DNA of 64,000 nt, from positions 186,001 through 250,000 of the forward strand of contig NZ_CAKOET010000001.1 in the NCBI RefSeq assembly GCF_933208495.1, given 5' to 3'. The notes below the pieces were generated by a model. That model was given only the letters and a program-made list of their open reading frames with translations. It was not told the origin of the DNA and made no database searches. Numbering within the stretch: position 1 is the stretch's first letter; each line of letters opens with the position of its first letter. The DNA is from Convivina praedatoris. Its GTDB lineage: Bacteria > Bacillota > Bacilli > Lactobacillales > Lactobacillaceae. Of the stretch, positions 34,804 to 45,358 are shown piece after piece. The translations under genes were made by a program, and so were the position numbers.

Positions 34804-36269
34804 TGACATTTAATTACTTTGATCATGATTTGAGTGATTTACATCAAAAGCTCCTTAATCATGAACTAACAGCCCAAGAATTAACACAGGCAACGCTTGA
34901 TAACATCGCAGCTAGTGATGGTGACGTTCAGGCCTTTCTAGGTACTAATGGACCTGAAGCCTTGCAACAAGCTCAGGAATTGGATGAAAAGGGTGACTTT
35001 TCTAATCCATTGGCTGGTATTCCCATGGGACTAAAAGATAACTTATCAACTAAGGGTCTAGAAACAAGTGGTGCTTCTAAGATTTTGGCTGGCTTTAAAC
35101 CGGTCTATGACGCCACAGTAGTCCAAAAGTTGCAAGCAGCTGGTGCCATTTCTGTTGGAAAGCTCAACATGGATGAATTTGCCATGGGTGGGTCTACTGA
35201 AAATTCAGCTTACCAAAAAACAACTAACGCTTGGGATCACACCAAGGTTCCGGGTGGTTCTTCTGGTGGATCAGCAACTGCAGTCGCTGCTGGACAAATT
35301 CCTTACGCCCTTGGTTCAGATACCGGTGGATCAATTCGTCAGCCAGCCGCTTTTAATGGTATCGTTGGGTTTAAGCCAACCTATGGTCGAGTGTCCCGTT
35401 TTGGTTTGTTTGCGATGGCTTCATCGTTAGATCAAATTGGACCGCTAACTCGGACGGTCAAGGATAATGCCTTGGTTTTAAATGCCATTGCTGGTTTTGA
35501 TAAGATGGATTCAACTTCAGTTGAATCCGAAGTACCTGATTTCACGGCTCGATTGGGCCAAGGAATCAAGGGGATGCGGATTGCTGTTCCCAAGGAATAC
35601 TTTGAAGAAGGAATTGATCCTAAGGTAGCTCAACAAGTTAAGAGTGCCATTGAGCAACTCCGTGAGCTGGGCGCAACAGTTGATGAAGTTTCTTTGCCTC
35701 ATACTCGTTACGGGGTAGCGGCTTATTACATTATCATGTCTTCTGAAGCTTCTTCAAATTTGCAGCGCTATGACGGTATCCGATATGGTTTCCGATCCCC
35801 CGATGCTAAGAGTCTGGAAGATGTTTACGTTAAAACTCGTTCGGAAGGCTTTGGTGATGAAGTTAAGCGCCGAATTATGCTAGGAACTTTCTCATTATCA
35901 GCCGGTGCTTATGACGCCTTCTTTAAAAAGGCAGCGCAAGTTCGGACTTTGATTGTTGAAGACTTTAACAAGGTCTTTAATGATTATGATTTGATTGTTG
36001 GCCCAACCGCCCCAACAACAGCCTATGGCTTAGGCGAAGAAATCAATGATCCTAAGGCCATGTATTTGGCTGATGCCTTGACTATCCCAGTTAACCTAGC
36101 TGGTTTGCCTGGCTTGTCAATTAATGCTGGTTTTGTAGATGGATTGCCCGTTGGCTTGCAATTAATTGGTAAGCCATTTGATGAAGCTACAATCTATCAA
36201 GCTGCCCAGGCCTTTGAAGATGCAACCCGTTGGTTTGAAAAGCGACCTGCTGTCGCAGAAAAGTACTGA
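34803..36269 (+). CDS. gatA: Aspartyl/glutamyl-tRNA amidotransferase subunit A
   Basis: GatA is the amidase that releases ammonia from glutamine for the GatB transamidation. The 488 residues contain the Ser-Ser-Lys amidase triad: Lys in '[10 protein letters not shown]', and the glycine/serine-rich '[15 protein letters not shown]' followed by '[14 protein letters not shown]', with the nucleophilic serine. Its start overlaps gatC (TAATG). Codon use is noticeably more optimised than in the preceding glycan genes, as expected for a translation gene. Confidence 0.97.
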   Translation: MTFNYFDHDLSDLHQKLLNHELTAQELTQATLDNIAASDGDVQAFLGTNGPEALQQAQELDEKGDFSNPLAGIPMGLKDNLSTKGLETSGASKILAGFKPVYDATVVQKLQAAGAISVGKLNMDEFAMGGSTENSAYQKTTNAWDHTKVPGGSSGGSATAVAAGQIPYALGSDTGGSIRQPAAFNGIVGFKPTYGRVSRFGLFAMASSLDQIGPLTRTVKDNALVLNAIAGFDKMDSTSVESEVPDFTARLGQGIKGMRIAVPKEYFEEGIDPKVAQQVKSAIEQLRELGATVDEVSLPHTRYGVAAYYIIMSSEASSNLQRYDGIRYGFRSPDAKSLEDVYVKTRSEGFGDEVKRRIMLGTFSLSAGAYDAFFKKAAQVRTLIVEDFNKVFNDYDLIVGPTAPTTAYGLGEEINDPKAMYLADALTIPVNLAGLPGLSINAGFVDGLPVGLQLIGKPFDEATIYQAAQAFEDATRWFEKRPAVAEKY

Positions 36270-36279
36270 GGAGGAAAAA

Positions 36280-37719
36280 ATGGCAAACGGAAATTTTGAA
36301 ACAACGATTGGACTTGAAGTTCACGTTGAAATGCAAACCAATTCCAAACTATTATCACCCTCACCGGTACACTACGGGGATTCACCCAATGCTAACACCA
36401 ATGTAATTGACTGGGCCTATCCAGGGGTTTTGCCAGTTGCTAACAAGGGTGCTTTGGAATACGGAATGCGCGTAGCTCTGGCCTTGAATGCGAAGATTTC
36501 ACCGTTTATTCGCTGGGATCGTAAGAACTATTTCTATCCTGATAATCCTAAGTCTTATCAGACTACTCAGTCACAAACACCATTGGGAACTAACGGTTAT
36601 TTAGATGTTAAGCTAGAAAATGGTGAAACTAAGCGCGTGCGGATTCACGAATTGCACGTCGAAGAAGATGCTGGTAAAAATACCCATGGGAACGATGGAA
36701 ATTCTTATGTCGATTTGAACCGTCAGGGAACGCCTTTGGTGGAAATTGTTTCTGAACCAGATTTGCACTCACCAGATGAAGCTTATGCTTATTTGGAACA
36801 GTTGCGTCAAGTTATCTTGTTTACTGGCGTTTCAGAAGCCAAGATGCAAGAAGGACAGATGCGAGCTGATGTTAACATTTCAATTCGTCCATACGGGGCC
36901 AAGGAATATGGTACTCGAGTTGAAATGAAAAACGTCAACTCCTTTAACTACGTGCGTAATGCTTTGATTTATGAAGAAAAGCGTCAAGCTGCTGCTTTGC
37001 GTGCTGGTGAAAAGTTAGTTCAGGAAACCCGTCGTTACGATGAACCGACTAAGTCAACCATTTCGATGCGAGTAAAGGAAGTTGCCGATGATTATCGTTA
37101 CTTCCCTGAACCTGATTTGTCGCCCATTGAAATTAGCCAGGATTGGATTGATGAAGTGGCCGCTAATTTGCCTAAGTCAGCGGCGCAACGGCGTCAGTAC
37201 TATGTTGATGATTTGGAGATTGAGCCTTATGATGCCGAAGTTTTGACGCAAACTTTGGCCATGGCTGATTTTTATGACCAAACTGTTCAAGCAGGCGCAG
37301 ATCCTAAGCGAGCTGCTAACTACCTGATTGGGGATGTGAATGCTTATTTGAATAAGACCCAGCTGGAATTACAAGAAACTAAGCTAACGCCAGCTAACTT
37401 GGCTGGTATGGTTAAGTTGATTGAAGATGGTACGATTTCAACTAAGCAAGCCAAGAAGGTCTTTGAGGCGATTATGGATGGGGAAGAACCCGAAGCCTTT
37501 GCCAAGAAGAATGGTTTGGTGCAAATCAGTGATACAGCGATCTTGTTACCATGGGTAACCGAGGTCTTGGACGCTAATCCGCAGTCAATCGAAGACTTCA
37601 AGGGTGGTAAAGATCGTGCCGTTGGTTTCTTGATTGGGCAATTAATGAAGAAATCTAAGGGTCAAGCTAATCCAGGTGTCTTGAATCAACTTTTGATGCA
37701 AGAATTAAAGCAACGTTAA
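36280..37719 (+). CDS. gatB: Aspartyl/glutamyl-tRNA amidotransferase subunit B
   Basis: GatB phosphorylates the misacylated tRNA's glutamate or aspartate and amidates it. The start at 36280 follows GAGGAGG and yields [18 protein letters not shown], the family N-terminus; the frame is open further upstream inside gatA, but those codons are not family sequence. In 479 residues it shows '[13 protein letters not shown]', '[21 protein letters not shown]' and a C-terminal YqeY-like tail domain (about 400-479). Together with the Glu/Asp route it implies absence or supplementing of glutaminyl-tRNA synthetase. Confidence 0.97.
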   Translation: MANGNFETTIGLEVHVEMQTNSKLLSPSPVHYGDSPNANTNVIDWAYPGVLPVANKGALEYGMRVALALNAKISPFIRWDRKNYFYPDNPKSYQTTQSQTPLGTNGYLDVKLENGETKRVRIHELHVEEDAGKNTHGNDGNSYVDLNRQGTPLVEIVSEPDLHSPDEAYAYLEQLRQVILFTGVSEAKMQEGQMRADVNISIRPYGAKEYGTRVEMKNVNSFNYVRNALIYEEKRQAAALRAGEKLVQETRRYDEPTKSTISMRVKEVADDYRYFPEPDLSPIEISQDWIDEVAANLPKSAAQRRQYYVDDLEIEPYDAEVLTQTLAMADFYDQTVQAGADPKRAANYLIGDVNAYLNKTQLELQETKLTPANLAGMVKLIEDGTISTKQAKKVFEAIMDGEEPEAFAKKNGLVQISDTAILLPWVTEVLDANPQSIEDFKGGKDRAVGFLIGQLMKKSKGQANPGVLNQLLMQELKQR

Positions 37720-37729
37720 TTTTATTTAA

Positions 37730-37748
37730 GTGAACCGTGCTGGTTCAC
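37730..37748 (+). other. Hairpin after gatB, no T run
   Basis: GTGAACC and GGTTCAC pair around GTGCT, followed by GTACATATTAG. It lacks the T run of a normal terminator and resembles the hairpin after glf in having GTACATA next to it. Confidence 0.35.
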
Positions 37749-37807
37749 GTACATATTAGTAAGAATGAAAGAAAGGTCCAGCCAAGAGCTGCGATGGCAA
37801 GGTAAAG

Positions 37808-38812
37808 ATGAAAAGAGCTCGAATTATTTATAATCCAACCTCTGGTCGTGAAGTAATTAAACGCGAGATGCTCGATATTTTAGCGGTCTATGAAAAGGCT
37901 GGCTATGAAACCTCTGCTTTTGCTACTACACCAGATCCGCTCAGTGCCGCTAAAGAGGCGGAACGAGCCGCTAAGGATGGATTCGATTTAATCGTGGCTG
38001 CTGGTGGCGATGGAACCATTAACGAAGTGGTCAACGGTGTGGCTCCTTTACGGAAGCGCCCGATGATTGCCATTATTCCAGCTGGGACGACCAATGATTA
38101 TGCCCGGGCGTTAAAAATTCCCCGAGACGAGCCCTTGGAAGCTGCTAAGGTTATTTTTAAAAATGAAAATATAAAAATGGACATTGGCAAGGTGAACAAT
38201 CTAAATGGAAGCAAGTATTTTATGAATATTGCGGCTTTAGGGACGATTAGCGAGGTAACTTATGCTGTCCCTTCAATTATGAAGTCTCTGTATGGTTACT
38301 TAGCTTACCTAATTAAGGGAACCGAGTTGATTGCCCGAGTTAAAAATGTCAACGCCCACGTTAGTTATGATGGCGGTGAATATTCGGGTAGTATTTCAAT
38401 GATTTTCCTAGCTTTGACTAATTCAGTCGGTGGTTTTGAGTCAATTGTGCCTGATGCTAAGCTTGATGATGGTAAATTTACCTTGTTGATTGTGAAAACG
38501 GCCAATATTTTCCAAATTATGGAGTTAGTGGCGCAAACGCTCAATGGTGGGCGCCACATTGATAATGAGAATTTAATTTATAAAAAGACGAATAAAGTTG
38601 AAATTACACCGCTAAGTGATGAACAGTTAAAAGTTAACTTGGATGGTGAATACGGTGGTGATGCGCCGATGAGTTTTAAAAATTTGAGACAGCATATTCG
38701 TTTTGTAGCGAATCGTTCGGCAATGTCTGTCCGTGCTATCGAGGAAAACGCCAAGCAGCAATTTGTCGAAGAAGTTGAAAAATTAGAAGCACAAGAACAA
38801 AAAGAAAATTAG
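37808..38812 (+). CDS. dgkB: Diacylglycerol kinase (soluble DgkB type)
   Basis: DgkB phosphorylates diacylglycerol, returning lipid released by lipoteichoic acid synthesis to phosphatidate. The 334 residues show the catalytic-domain motifs 'IYNPTSGRE', 'VAAGGDGTINEVVNG' (about 60-75) and 'IPAGTTNDYARAL', plus the C-terminal beta domain 'NLDGEYGGDAPM'. AAGG lies five bases before the ATG. It precedes rlmCD by seven bases; gatCAB-dgkB-rlmCD is a conserved Firmicute order. The tail (about 300-334) is charged and helical. Confidence 0.93.
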   Translation: MKRARIIYNPTSGREVIKREMLDILAVYEKAGYETSAFATTPDPLSAAKEAERAAKDGFDLIVAAGGDGTINEVVNGVAPLRKRPMIAIIPAGTTNDYARALKIPRDEPLEAAKVIFKNENIKMDIGKVNNLNGSKYFMNIAALGTISEVTYAVPSIMKSLYGYLAYLIKGTELIARVKNVNAHVSYDGGEYSGSISMIFLALTNSVGGFESIVPDAKLDDGKFTLLIVKTANIFQIMELVAQTLNGGRHIDNENLIYKKTNKVEITPLSDEQLKVNLDGEYGGDAPMSFKNLRQHIRFVANRSAMSVRAIEENAKQQFVEEVEKLEAQEQKEN

Positions 38813-38819
38813 GAAAATA

Positions 38820-40208
38820 ATGGCAAAAAAAAATCGTTTGATTCAGTTAAAAGCGCCAGTACAAAAAAATGATGAGATAGAAGCCCAGGTCGTTGACTTG
38901 AGTTATCAGGGGATGGGAGTGGTCAAAGTCGATCATTTCCCAATTTTTGTGTTAGATGCCTTGCCTGATGAGTTAGTTAAAATTCAGATTACTAAGGTCT
39001 TAAAGAACTATGCTTTTGGTCGCGTTTTGCAACGTTTACAGGATTCTCCTCAGCGAGTTGAGCTAACTGATCAGGTAGCCTTGAGCTCTGGAATTGCACC
39101 CTTAGCGAATTTGGCCTATCCAGCTCAATTAGATTTTAAAACGCGGCAAGTAGAGGAGGTTTTTAAAAAGCAACATTTATCCGTCACCGTGGCCCCAACG
39201 ATTGGGATGGAAGACCCTACCCATTACCGCAATAAAGCCCAGGTGCCGGTGCAGATGATTAATGGTCAATTGAGTACCGGTTTTTATCGGCGGGGGTCCC
39301 ATCGTTTAATTCCAACGGATAGCTTTTATATTCAAGATGCTCACGTTGATCAGGCAGTTCGAGTGACCCGTGATATTTTGCGTTCCCTGGGCATTAGTGC
39401 CTATGATGAACAAAGTAAAAAGGGTGTTGTTCGTCATATTATGGCTCGCTGGGGTTACCATTCCCATCAATTGATGGTTGTAGTAGTTACTAGAACCGCC
39501 AAGTTACCTCAAGCTGATCAACTAGTCGAAGAATTACAGACCCAATTACCACAGTTAACCAGTGTCATTCAAAATATTAATGGGGCACCAACCAACGTCA
39601 TTATGGGGGCTAAAAACCATGTTTTGTGGGGTAAGCCAGCCATTGAAGATGAACTTTTGGGTAAGCGCTATGTAATCGGTCCGAATTCCTTTTATCAAGT
39701 CAATCCGCAAACGACGGCCACAGTTTATCAATTAGCCGTTCAGGCGGCCCAGTTAAAGCCCAGTGATACTGTTATTGATGCCTACTGTGGGATTGGGACA
39801 ATTGCCTTAACGGTTGCCGATCAGGTCAAGCAGGTTTACGGCGTTGAAGTCGTGCCTGAAGCAATTAAAGATGCCCAATATAATGCCCAGTTAAATCATG
39901 TGCAAAATGTTGATTTTGTGACAGCTGATGCGCCCGAGCAGATGTTTACCTGGTCGCAAGCTGGTTTGCAACCGGATGTGATTTTTGTTGACCCACCACG
40001 TAAGGGGTTGACGCCGGAATTGATTGATGCTTCGGTCAGTATGCAACCGAAAAAAATTGTTTATGTGAGCTGTAATCCAGCTACTTTGGCCCGGGATGCA
40101 GCCCAGTTAGCTAAACAAGGTTATCAAATTGTAAATCCAGTCCAGCCGGTTGATCAATTCCCCCAGACCTTACATGTTGAATGCGTGGTTACTTTTGTAA
40201 AATCCTAA
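38820..40208 (+). CDS. rlmCD: 23S rRNA (uracil-5-)-methyltransferase RlmCD/RumA family
   Basis: It uses SAM to make 5-methyluridine in 23S rRNA. The 462 residues have an N-terminal TRAM domain (about 12-70), then the methyltransferase core with 'DAYCGIGTIALTVA', 'DPPRKGL' (about residue 390) and the catalytic cysteine in 'YVSCNPATLARD' (about 415). The region where RumA has its four Fe-S cysteines reads 'SGIAPLANLAYPAQ' with no cysteines, as in lactobacilli and streptococci. Confidence 0.92.
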   Translation: MAKKNRLIQLKAPVQKNDEIEAQVVDLSYQGMGVVKVDHFPIFVLDALPDELVKIQITKVLKNYAFGRVLQRLQDSPQRVELTDQVALSSGIAPLANLAYPAQLDFKTRQVEEVFKKQHLSVTVAPTIGMEDPTHYRNKAQVPVQMINGQLSTGFYRRGSHRLIPTDSFYIQDAHVDQAVRVTRDILRSLGISAYDEQSKKGVVRHIMARWGYHSHQLMVVVVTRTAKLPQADQLVEELQTQLPQLTSVIQNINGAPTNVIMGAKNHVLWGKPAIEDELLGKRYVIGPNSFYQVNPQTTATVYQLAVQAAQLKPSDTVIDAYCGIGTIALTVADQVKQVYGVEVVPEAIKDAQYNAQLNHVQNVDFVTADAPEQMFTWSQAGLQPDVIFVDPPRKGLTPELIDASVSMQPKKIVYVSCNPATLARDAAQLAKQGYQIVNPVQPVDQFPQTLHVECVVTFVKS

Positions 40209-40227
40209 TAGATAAGAGAGGATTGTT

Positions 40228-42828
40228 ATGCCAAAGAACGCTGATACACCAATGATGGAACAATACCATCGAATAAAAAAACAGTACCCCGATGCCTTTG
40301 TTTTCTATCGGCTTGGGGACTTTTTTGAGTTGTTTGAAGATGATGCTATTTTAGGTGCTAAGTTACTGGAATTAACCCTAACTTCCCGTAATAAAAACTC
40401 TAAAAATCCAGTTCCAATGGCTGGTATCCCTCATCATGCGGCTCAAAATTATATTGACATTTTAGTTGACCAAGGCTACAAGGTCGCCATTGTTGAACAA
40501 ATGGAAGATCCAGCGGCCGCTAAGGGAATGGTTAAACGAGATGTCGTTCAATTAGTCACGCCGGGAACCAAATTAAATGGCCAAGGCCAAGACGGTAAGG
40601 AAAATAATTATCTGGCAGCGTTGTATCCCAATTCAACTGGTTTTTCTTTAAGCTATCTTGATTTATCAACTGGGGAACTGAAAGTTACCAGTATGACTCA
40701 TTTGGCGGATGCTTTGGATGAATTAAGCTCGATTGAAGCTAAGGAGGTTGTTCTTTTACGTAATGATGAGCAAACCACACAATTACGCTTAGCTGACCAA
40801 TTGGGTCAGCGGGGAATGGTGGTTTCGCATGAAGAATTAGGCGAAGCCAGTGCAACCATTAGCTATCTAATTAATTCCTTGGATTCCAGTGAGCAACGCT
40901 TAGTGACGACTTTGTTACTCCAGTACCTGTTTGAAACACAACGACGAAATTTAGAGCATATTGTGCCTGCGCAAGCTTATGAACGCTTGGCTTATTTACG
41001 GTTTAATCAAGCGACCCGCTTGAATTTAGATTTAGTTGAAAATGCTCGGACCAAGAAAAAAACTGGTTCTTTATTAGGTTTAATTGACCAAAGTAAAACG
41101 GCGATGGGCGGCCGATTACTCAAGCAGTGGCTCTTACGCCCCTTGCGAACTGTGGATAAGATTAACGAACGCTTGGATTTGTTAACTGCTTTTACCGAAG
41201 AATTTTTTGTACGGGGTACCATTCAAGACCAGTTGAAGTCGGTTTATGACTTAGAACGTTTGGCCGCTCGAGCGGCCATGGGCAGTATGAATGCCCGTGA
41301 ATTAGTCCAGTTAAAACGCTCTTTACGGTCAATCCCAGCGATGAAGACTGCCTTGGAAAGTGCGGATAGTCCACTGCTAAAGAAGGCTGGTATTAGCCTG
41401 GATGGTTTAGTTGATTTAGCAGATTTAATTGAGGCAGCGATTGTTGACGATCCACCAATTAGTGTGCGGGAAGGGGATTTGATTAAGGATGGCTATGAAC
41501 CAGCCATCGATCAGTACCGTTCGGTCCTTAAGGATAATCAGGACTGGGTGGCTAGTTTTGAAAAAAGTGAGCGACAGGCCACGGGTATTTCTTCGTTAAA
41601 AGTCGGCTACAATAAAAATTTTGGCTATTTCTTGGAAGTAACCAAGGCTAATATTTCTAAACTAGCACCGGATCGCTATGAACGTCGGCAGACTTTAACG
41701 AATGCCGAGCGCTTTGTGACTCCTGAATTAAAAGAGCATGAAAGCCTGATTGTCGAAGCCCAGGCCAAACGAACTGAACGGGAATACCAAGTCTTTACTG
41801 CGGTTCGAGACCAAGTTAAGGCCGAAATTAAACGGCTCCAACAGCTGGCCCGGCAGGTGGCGCGTTTAGATGTCTTAGCCGCTCTGGCTGATGTGGCTGA
41901 ACAGCGAAATTATGTCCGGCCGAAATTTTATCAAAACCATGCCCAAATTAATATTTGCCAGGGCCGTCATCCAGTAATTGAAGCTCTTTTGGGACCGGGC
42001 GAATTTGTGGCTAATGATGTGATTTTTGATGAGAAAACTAACATTCAATTAATTACTGGACCCAACATGGCTGGTAAATCAACCTATATGCGGGAATTGG
42101 CGCTGATTGTGGTCATGGCTCAAATTGGTAGTTTTGTCCCGGCTGATCAAGCCCAATTGCCTATTTTTGACCAGATTTTCACTCGAATCGGGGCTAATGA
42201 TGATTTGGTCAACGGCCAGTCAACTTTCATGGTGGAAATGGCTGAAGCTAATTTAGCTTTGCAAGAAGCCAGTGCCCATTCGTTAATTTTGTTTGATGAG
42301 TTGGGTCGTGGTACGGCAACCTATGACGGGATGGCCTTAGCTCAGGCAATTATCGAATATTTAGATCAACATATTCATGCCAAAACCCTATTTTCAACGC
42401 ATTATCATGAATTAACAGTCTTAGCTGACCGTTATGCTGATATTGAAAATGTTCATGTGGGTGCTGAAGTTGATGATCAAGGTAAACTACATTTTTTACA
42501 TCAAGTTCAAAAAGGACCGGCCGACCGTTCATATGGAATCCATGTGGCGGCCCTAGCTGGTTTACCACAGCCACTGATTCAAAATGCGACAACTATTTTA
42601 AAGGATTTAGAGTCGGGTGGCAGTCAAACTGTGCCAGTTTCTAAACCAGTTATGCCAACTGCTAATCACCTTGCTGAAGAAATTCCGCTCTTTAACATTC
42701 AAGAAGAGCCAGACGCCAGTCAGCAAGTCTTAAAGCAACTCGATGAATTGAAAATTAACGAATTAACACCTTTAGAAGCACTCAATACTTTAAATCAGCT
42801 GCAGAAAATGAGGTTAGAAAATGGCTAA
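40228..42828 (+). CDS. mutS: DNA mismatch repair protein MutS
   Basis: MutS recognises mispairs and small loops and recruits MutL. Within 866 residues: mismatch-binding domain with the Phe-x-Glu motif 'GDFFELFEDDA' (about 29-39), connector, lever and clamp domains, and the ATPase with Walker A GPNMAGKST (about 611), 'STFMVEMAE' and Walker B 'LILFDELGRGTATYDG'. All motifs are intact. GAGAGGA precedes the ATG. Eight bases overlap mutL. Confidence 0.97.
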   Translation: MPKNADTPMMEQYHRIKKQYPDAFVFYRLGDFFELFEDDAILGAKLLELTLTSRNKNSKNPVPMAGIPHHAAQNYIDILVDQGYKVAIVEQMEDPAAAKGMVKRDVVQLVTPGTKLNGQGQDGKENNYLAALYPNSTGFSLSYLDLSTGELKVTSMTHLADALDELSSIEAKEVVLLRNDEQTTQLRLADQLGQRGMVVSHEELGEASATISYLINSLDSSEQRLVTTLLLQYLFETQRRNLEHIVPAQAYERLAYLRFNQATRLNLDLVENARTKKKTGSLLGLIDQSKTAMGGRLLKQWLLRPLRTVDKINERLDLLTAFTEEFFVRGTIQDQLKSVYDLERLAARAAMGSMNARELVQLKRSLRSIPAMKTALESADSPLLKKAGISLDGLVDLADLIEAAIVDDPPISVREGDLIKDGYEPAIDQYRSVLKDNQDWVASFEKSERQATGISSLKVGYNKNFGYFLEVTKANISKLAPDRYERRQTLTNAERFVTPELKEHESLIVEAQAKRTEREYQVFTAVRDQVKAEIKRLQQLARQVARLDVLAALADVAEQRNYVRPKFYQNHAQINICQGRHPVIEALLGPGEFVANDVIFDEKTNIQLITGPNMAGKSTYMRELALIVVMAQIGSFVPADQAQLPIFDQIFTRIGANDDLVNGQSTFMVEMAEANLALQEASAHSLILFDELGRGTATYDGMALAQAIIEYLDQHIHAKTLFSTHYHELTVLADRYADIENVHVGAEVDDQGKLHFLHQVQKGPADRSYGIHVAALAGLPQPLIQNATTILKDLESGGSQTVPVSKPVMPTANHLAEEIPLFNIQEEPDASQQVLKQLDELKINELTPLEALNTLNQLQKMRLENG

Positions 42829-44779
42829 AATTCATGAGTTATCCAATTTACTTGCCAACCAAATTGCGGCGGGAGAAGTAATTGAACGGCCAGCCAGTGT
42901 GGTGAAAGAGCTGGTCGAAAATGCCATTGATGCCAAAGCTACCCAAATTCATGTTTTAGTAGAAGATGGTGGTAAAAAATTAATTCGAGTAGTTGACAAT
43001 GGGCAGGGAATTGAGCAAGAAGATATTCCGTTAGCTTTTGTGCGGCATGCTACTAGTAAAATTTCCAATCGGCATGACTTGTTTCAAATTTTATCTTTGG
43101 GATTTCGGGGTGAGGCTTTGCCGTCAATTGCTGCCGTAGCCGATGTCACCTTAGCTTCCCGGTCTCAGGATGAAGAACAGGGCTTAACCTACCAGGTTAA
43201 AGGGGGCGAAGTGATTGGTAGTCAGTCTGCTAATGGTCGATTAGGGACCTCAGTTTCGGTACGGGATTTGTTTTATAACACGCCGGCTCGTTTAAAATAC
43301 CTCAAAAGCAAGAGTACCGAACTGGCTAAGATTGTCGAAAATATTAACCATTTAGCCCTCGCCTATCCGAAAATCGCCTTTCATCTAGCTCATAATGGCC
43401 AGGTACTTTTCCAATCGGCCGGAAAAGGTAATTTGCAGCAGGTGATTGCCAATATCTACGGTCGTGATGTTGCGCAAAAAATGCGTTCAATTAGCGGGAA
43501 AAGTGAGCATTTTAAAATTGATGGGTGGGTTTCTCGACCTGATTTAACTCGTAGTTCCCGTGATTATCTCACGGTTTTGGTGAATCACCGTTTTGTTAAA
43601 AATTTTTCAATTACCAATGCTGTCGTGCAGGGCTATGGCTCCAAGCTAATGGTCGGCCGTTTTCCAGTTGGTGTGATTAATGTTGAATTAGATCCGCTTT
43701 TGGTTGATGTTAATGTACATCCGCAAAAATCTGAAATTCGCTTGGCCGAAGAGGGAGAATTGACGCAGCTAGTGGTTCAAGCAGTCCGAGATACTTTGGG
43801 AGAGGAAAATTTAATCCCAGATGCCTTTGAAAATTTGTATGGGCCTAAGGATTCACAACCTCGTCCAACTGTTAGTAAGCCTTTATCCCCAGTTGTTCAA
43901 CCAGTAGTGACTACTGAAATCAAGCCACAAATGGCTATAGAGAATGCGGCTATTTTGATTGAACACGCTAGTCAGTTAGCTCAACCAGCCGTTCAGGTCT
44001 TTACGAAAAAATATCAAGAAGAAGATTGGAAGCCAATTTTTGATGAGAATCCAGAACCAACTACTCACCAATTAGCCCAAGAACCTAAAGTTTATCAGAG
44101 TGGTAGTCCTGCTAATGAACAGTTGGATTTGGATTTTAATACCAGCAAGGAAACGGGTTTTCCAGTCTTGGATTATATCGGTCAAATGCACGGTACTTTC
44201 TTATTTGCACAATCGGTTCAGGGCCTGTATTTAATTGACCAACATGCGGCCCAAGAACGGGTTAATTATGAGCATTTCCGTCAGGTAATTGGGCAGGTTA
44301 GTCGTGACCAACAACAGCTATTGACCCCATTGGTTTTGCATTATTCAACGGCAGATGTTTTAAAAATTATGGATCATCAGCAGCAACTTCAAGAAGTGGG
44401 GTTGCAGTTAGAAAGTTTTGGACCAACTAGCTTGATTTTACGTGAGCATCCAACTTGGTTTATCAAAGGCCAAGAAGAAGCAACTGTCCGGGAAATGATT
44501 GATTGGATTTTACGGGAAGGTAGTTTGACGGTGGCTCAATTTCGTGAAAAAGCAGCCATCATGATGAGTTGTAAGCGGGCTATAAAGGCGAATATGGCCT
44601 TAAATGATGCTCAGGCCCGGCAACTCTTAGTTCATTTAGCTCAGTGTGAAAATCCCTATAACTGTCCGCATGGTCGGCCAGTTTTGATTTCTTTTAGCCT
44701 TGGTGACATGGAAAAGATGTTTAAACGGATTCAAGATGCCCATCAAGCTTGGCAAACTTATGACACCCATCCCTTCTAA
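42821..44779 (+). CDS. mutL: DNA mismatch repair protein MutL (endonuclease type)
   Basis: MutL couples mismatch recognition to strand incision. The N-terminal GHKL ATPase shows 'NAIDAKATQIHV', 'VDNGQGI' and 'LGFRGEALPSIA'. After a variable linker (about 340-440), the C-terminal endonuclease carries 'DQHAAQERVNYE' (about 472), 'SCKRAIKA' and 'CENPYNCPHGRP', the metal-binding set found in bacteria without MutH. Length 652 residues. Translationally coupled to mutS. RuvAB, often next in lactobacilli, is not here. Confidence 0.96.
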   Translation: MAKIHELSNLLANQIAAGEVIERPASVVKELVENAIDAKATQIHVLVEDGGKKLIRVVDNGQGIEQEDIPLAFVRHATSKISNRHDLFQILSLGFRGEALPSIAAVADVTLASRSQDEEQGLTYQVKGGEVIGSQSANGRLGTSVSVRDLFYNTPARLKYLKSKSTELAKIVENINHLALAYPKIAFHLAHNGQVLFQSAGKGNLQQVIANIYGRDVAQKMRSISGKSEHFKIDGWVSRPDLTRSSRDYLTVLVNHRFVKNFSITNAVVQGYGSKLMVGRFPVGVINVELDPLLVDVNVHPQKSEIRLAEEGELTQLVVQAVRDTLGEENLIPDAFENLYGPKDSQPRPTVSKPLSPVVQPVVTTEIKPQMAIENAAILIEHASQLAQPAVQVFTKKYQEEDWKPIFDENPEPTTHQLAQEPKVYQSGSPANEQLDLDFNTSKETGFPVLDYIGQMHGTFLFAQSVQGLYLIDQHAAQERVNYEHFRQVIGQVSRDQQQLLTPLVLHYSTADVLKIMDHQQQLQEVGLQLESFGPTSLILREHPTWFIKGQEEATVREMIDWILREGSLTVAQFREKAAIMMSCKRAIKANMALNDAQARQLLVHLAQCENPYNCPHGRPVLISFSLGDMEKMFKRIQDAHQAWQTYDTHPF

Positions 44780-44797
44780 TTAATTGAAAGGTAAATA

Positions 44798-45289
44798 ATG
44801 AATAATAATGATATTGTAATTCGCTTGCGTTATGCACTTAATTTAAGTAGTACCGATTTGCGTCATATTTTTAGTTTAGGGAATCTGGAAATTTCGGGGG
44901 CTACTTTAGATAAAATAATGACTAAACAGGACGCTGAAGCGTCCTTTGATCAACACCTGACAACCCATGATTTAGAAGCCTTTTTAAATGGTTTAGTGGT
45001 CTATAAACGTGGTATTAAAAAGAATGCTCGGGGACAGGAAGTTAAACCTAGTTTTGATATTACTGAACCGGCGATGATTAATAACGTGGCCATCAAAAAG
45101 ATTAAAATCGCTTTGCACTATACTAGTGAAGATTTACAAGAATTAATGGAACTAGCTGGCGATCAAATTTCAAAGGGTGAATTAAGTGCGGTCTTGCGAC
45201 GGCCTGATCATCGTAACTATCGACCAGCCGGTGATCGCTATCTGCGTAAAATTTTAAAGGGGATGGCCCTTAAATATCGGTCAAGTTGA
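44798..45289 (+). CDS. DUF1456 (YehS) family protein
   Basis: A 163-residue protein with two tandem DUF1456 repeats of about 70 residues: each begins with 'R(Y/H)AL.L...DL' and runs to '..L..FLNGLV..RG' or '..LRKILKGMAL'. The family is widespread, structure-only characterised to my knowledge, and of unknown function. GAAAGG precedes the ATG. It lies between mutL and murB with no terminator. Confidence 0.85.
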   Translation: MNNNDIVIRLRYALNLSSTDLRHIFSLGNLEISGATLDKIMTKQDAEASFDQHLTTHDLEAFLNGLVVYKRGIKKNARGQEVKPSFDITEPAMINNVAIKKIKIALHYTSEDLQELMELAGDQISKGELSAVLRRPDHRNYRPAGDRYLRKILKGMALKYRSS

Positions 45290-45358
45290 TTTTAGCTGTT
45301 AAAAATTTTTGATTTGGTACTATAGAGGTAATGAGATATTCAACAGGAGTTGAAAGCG

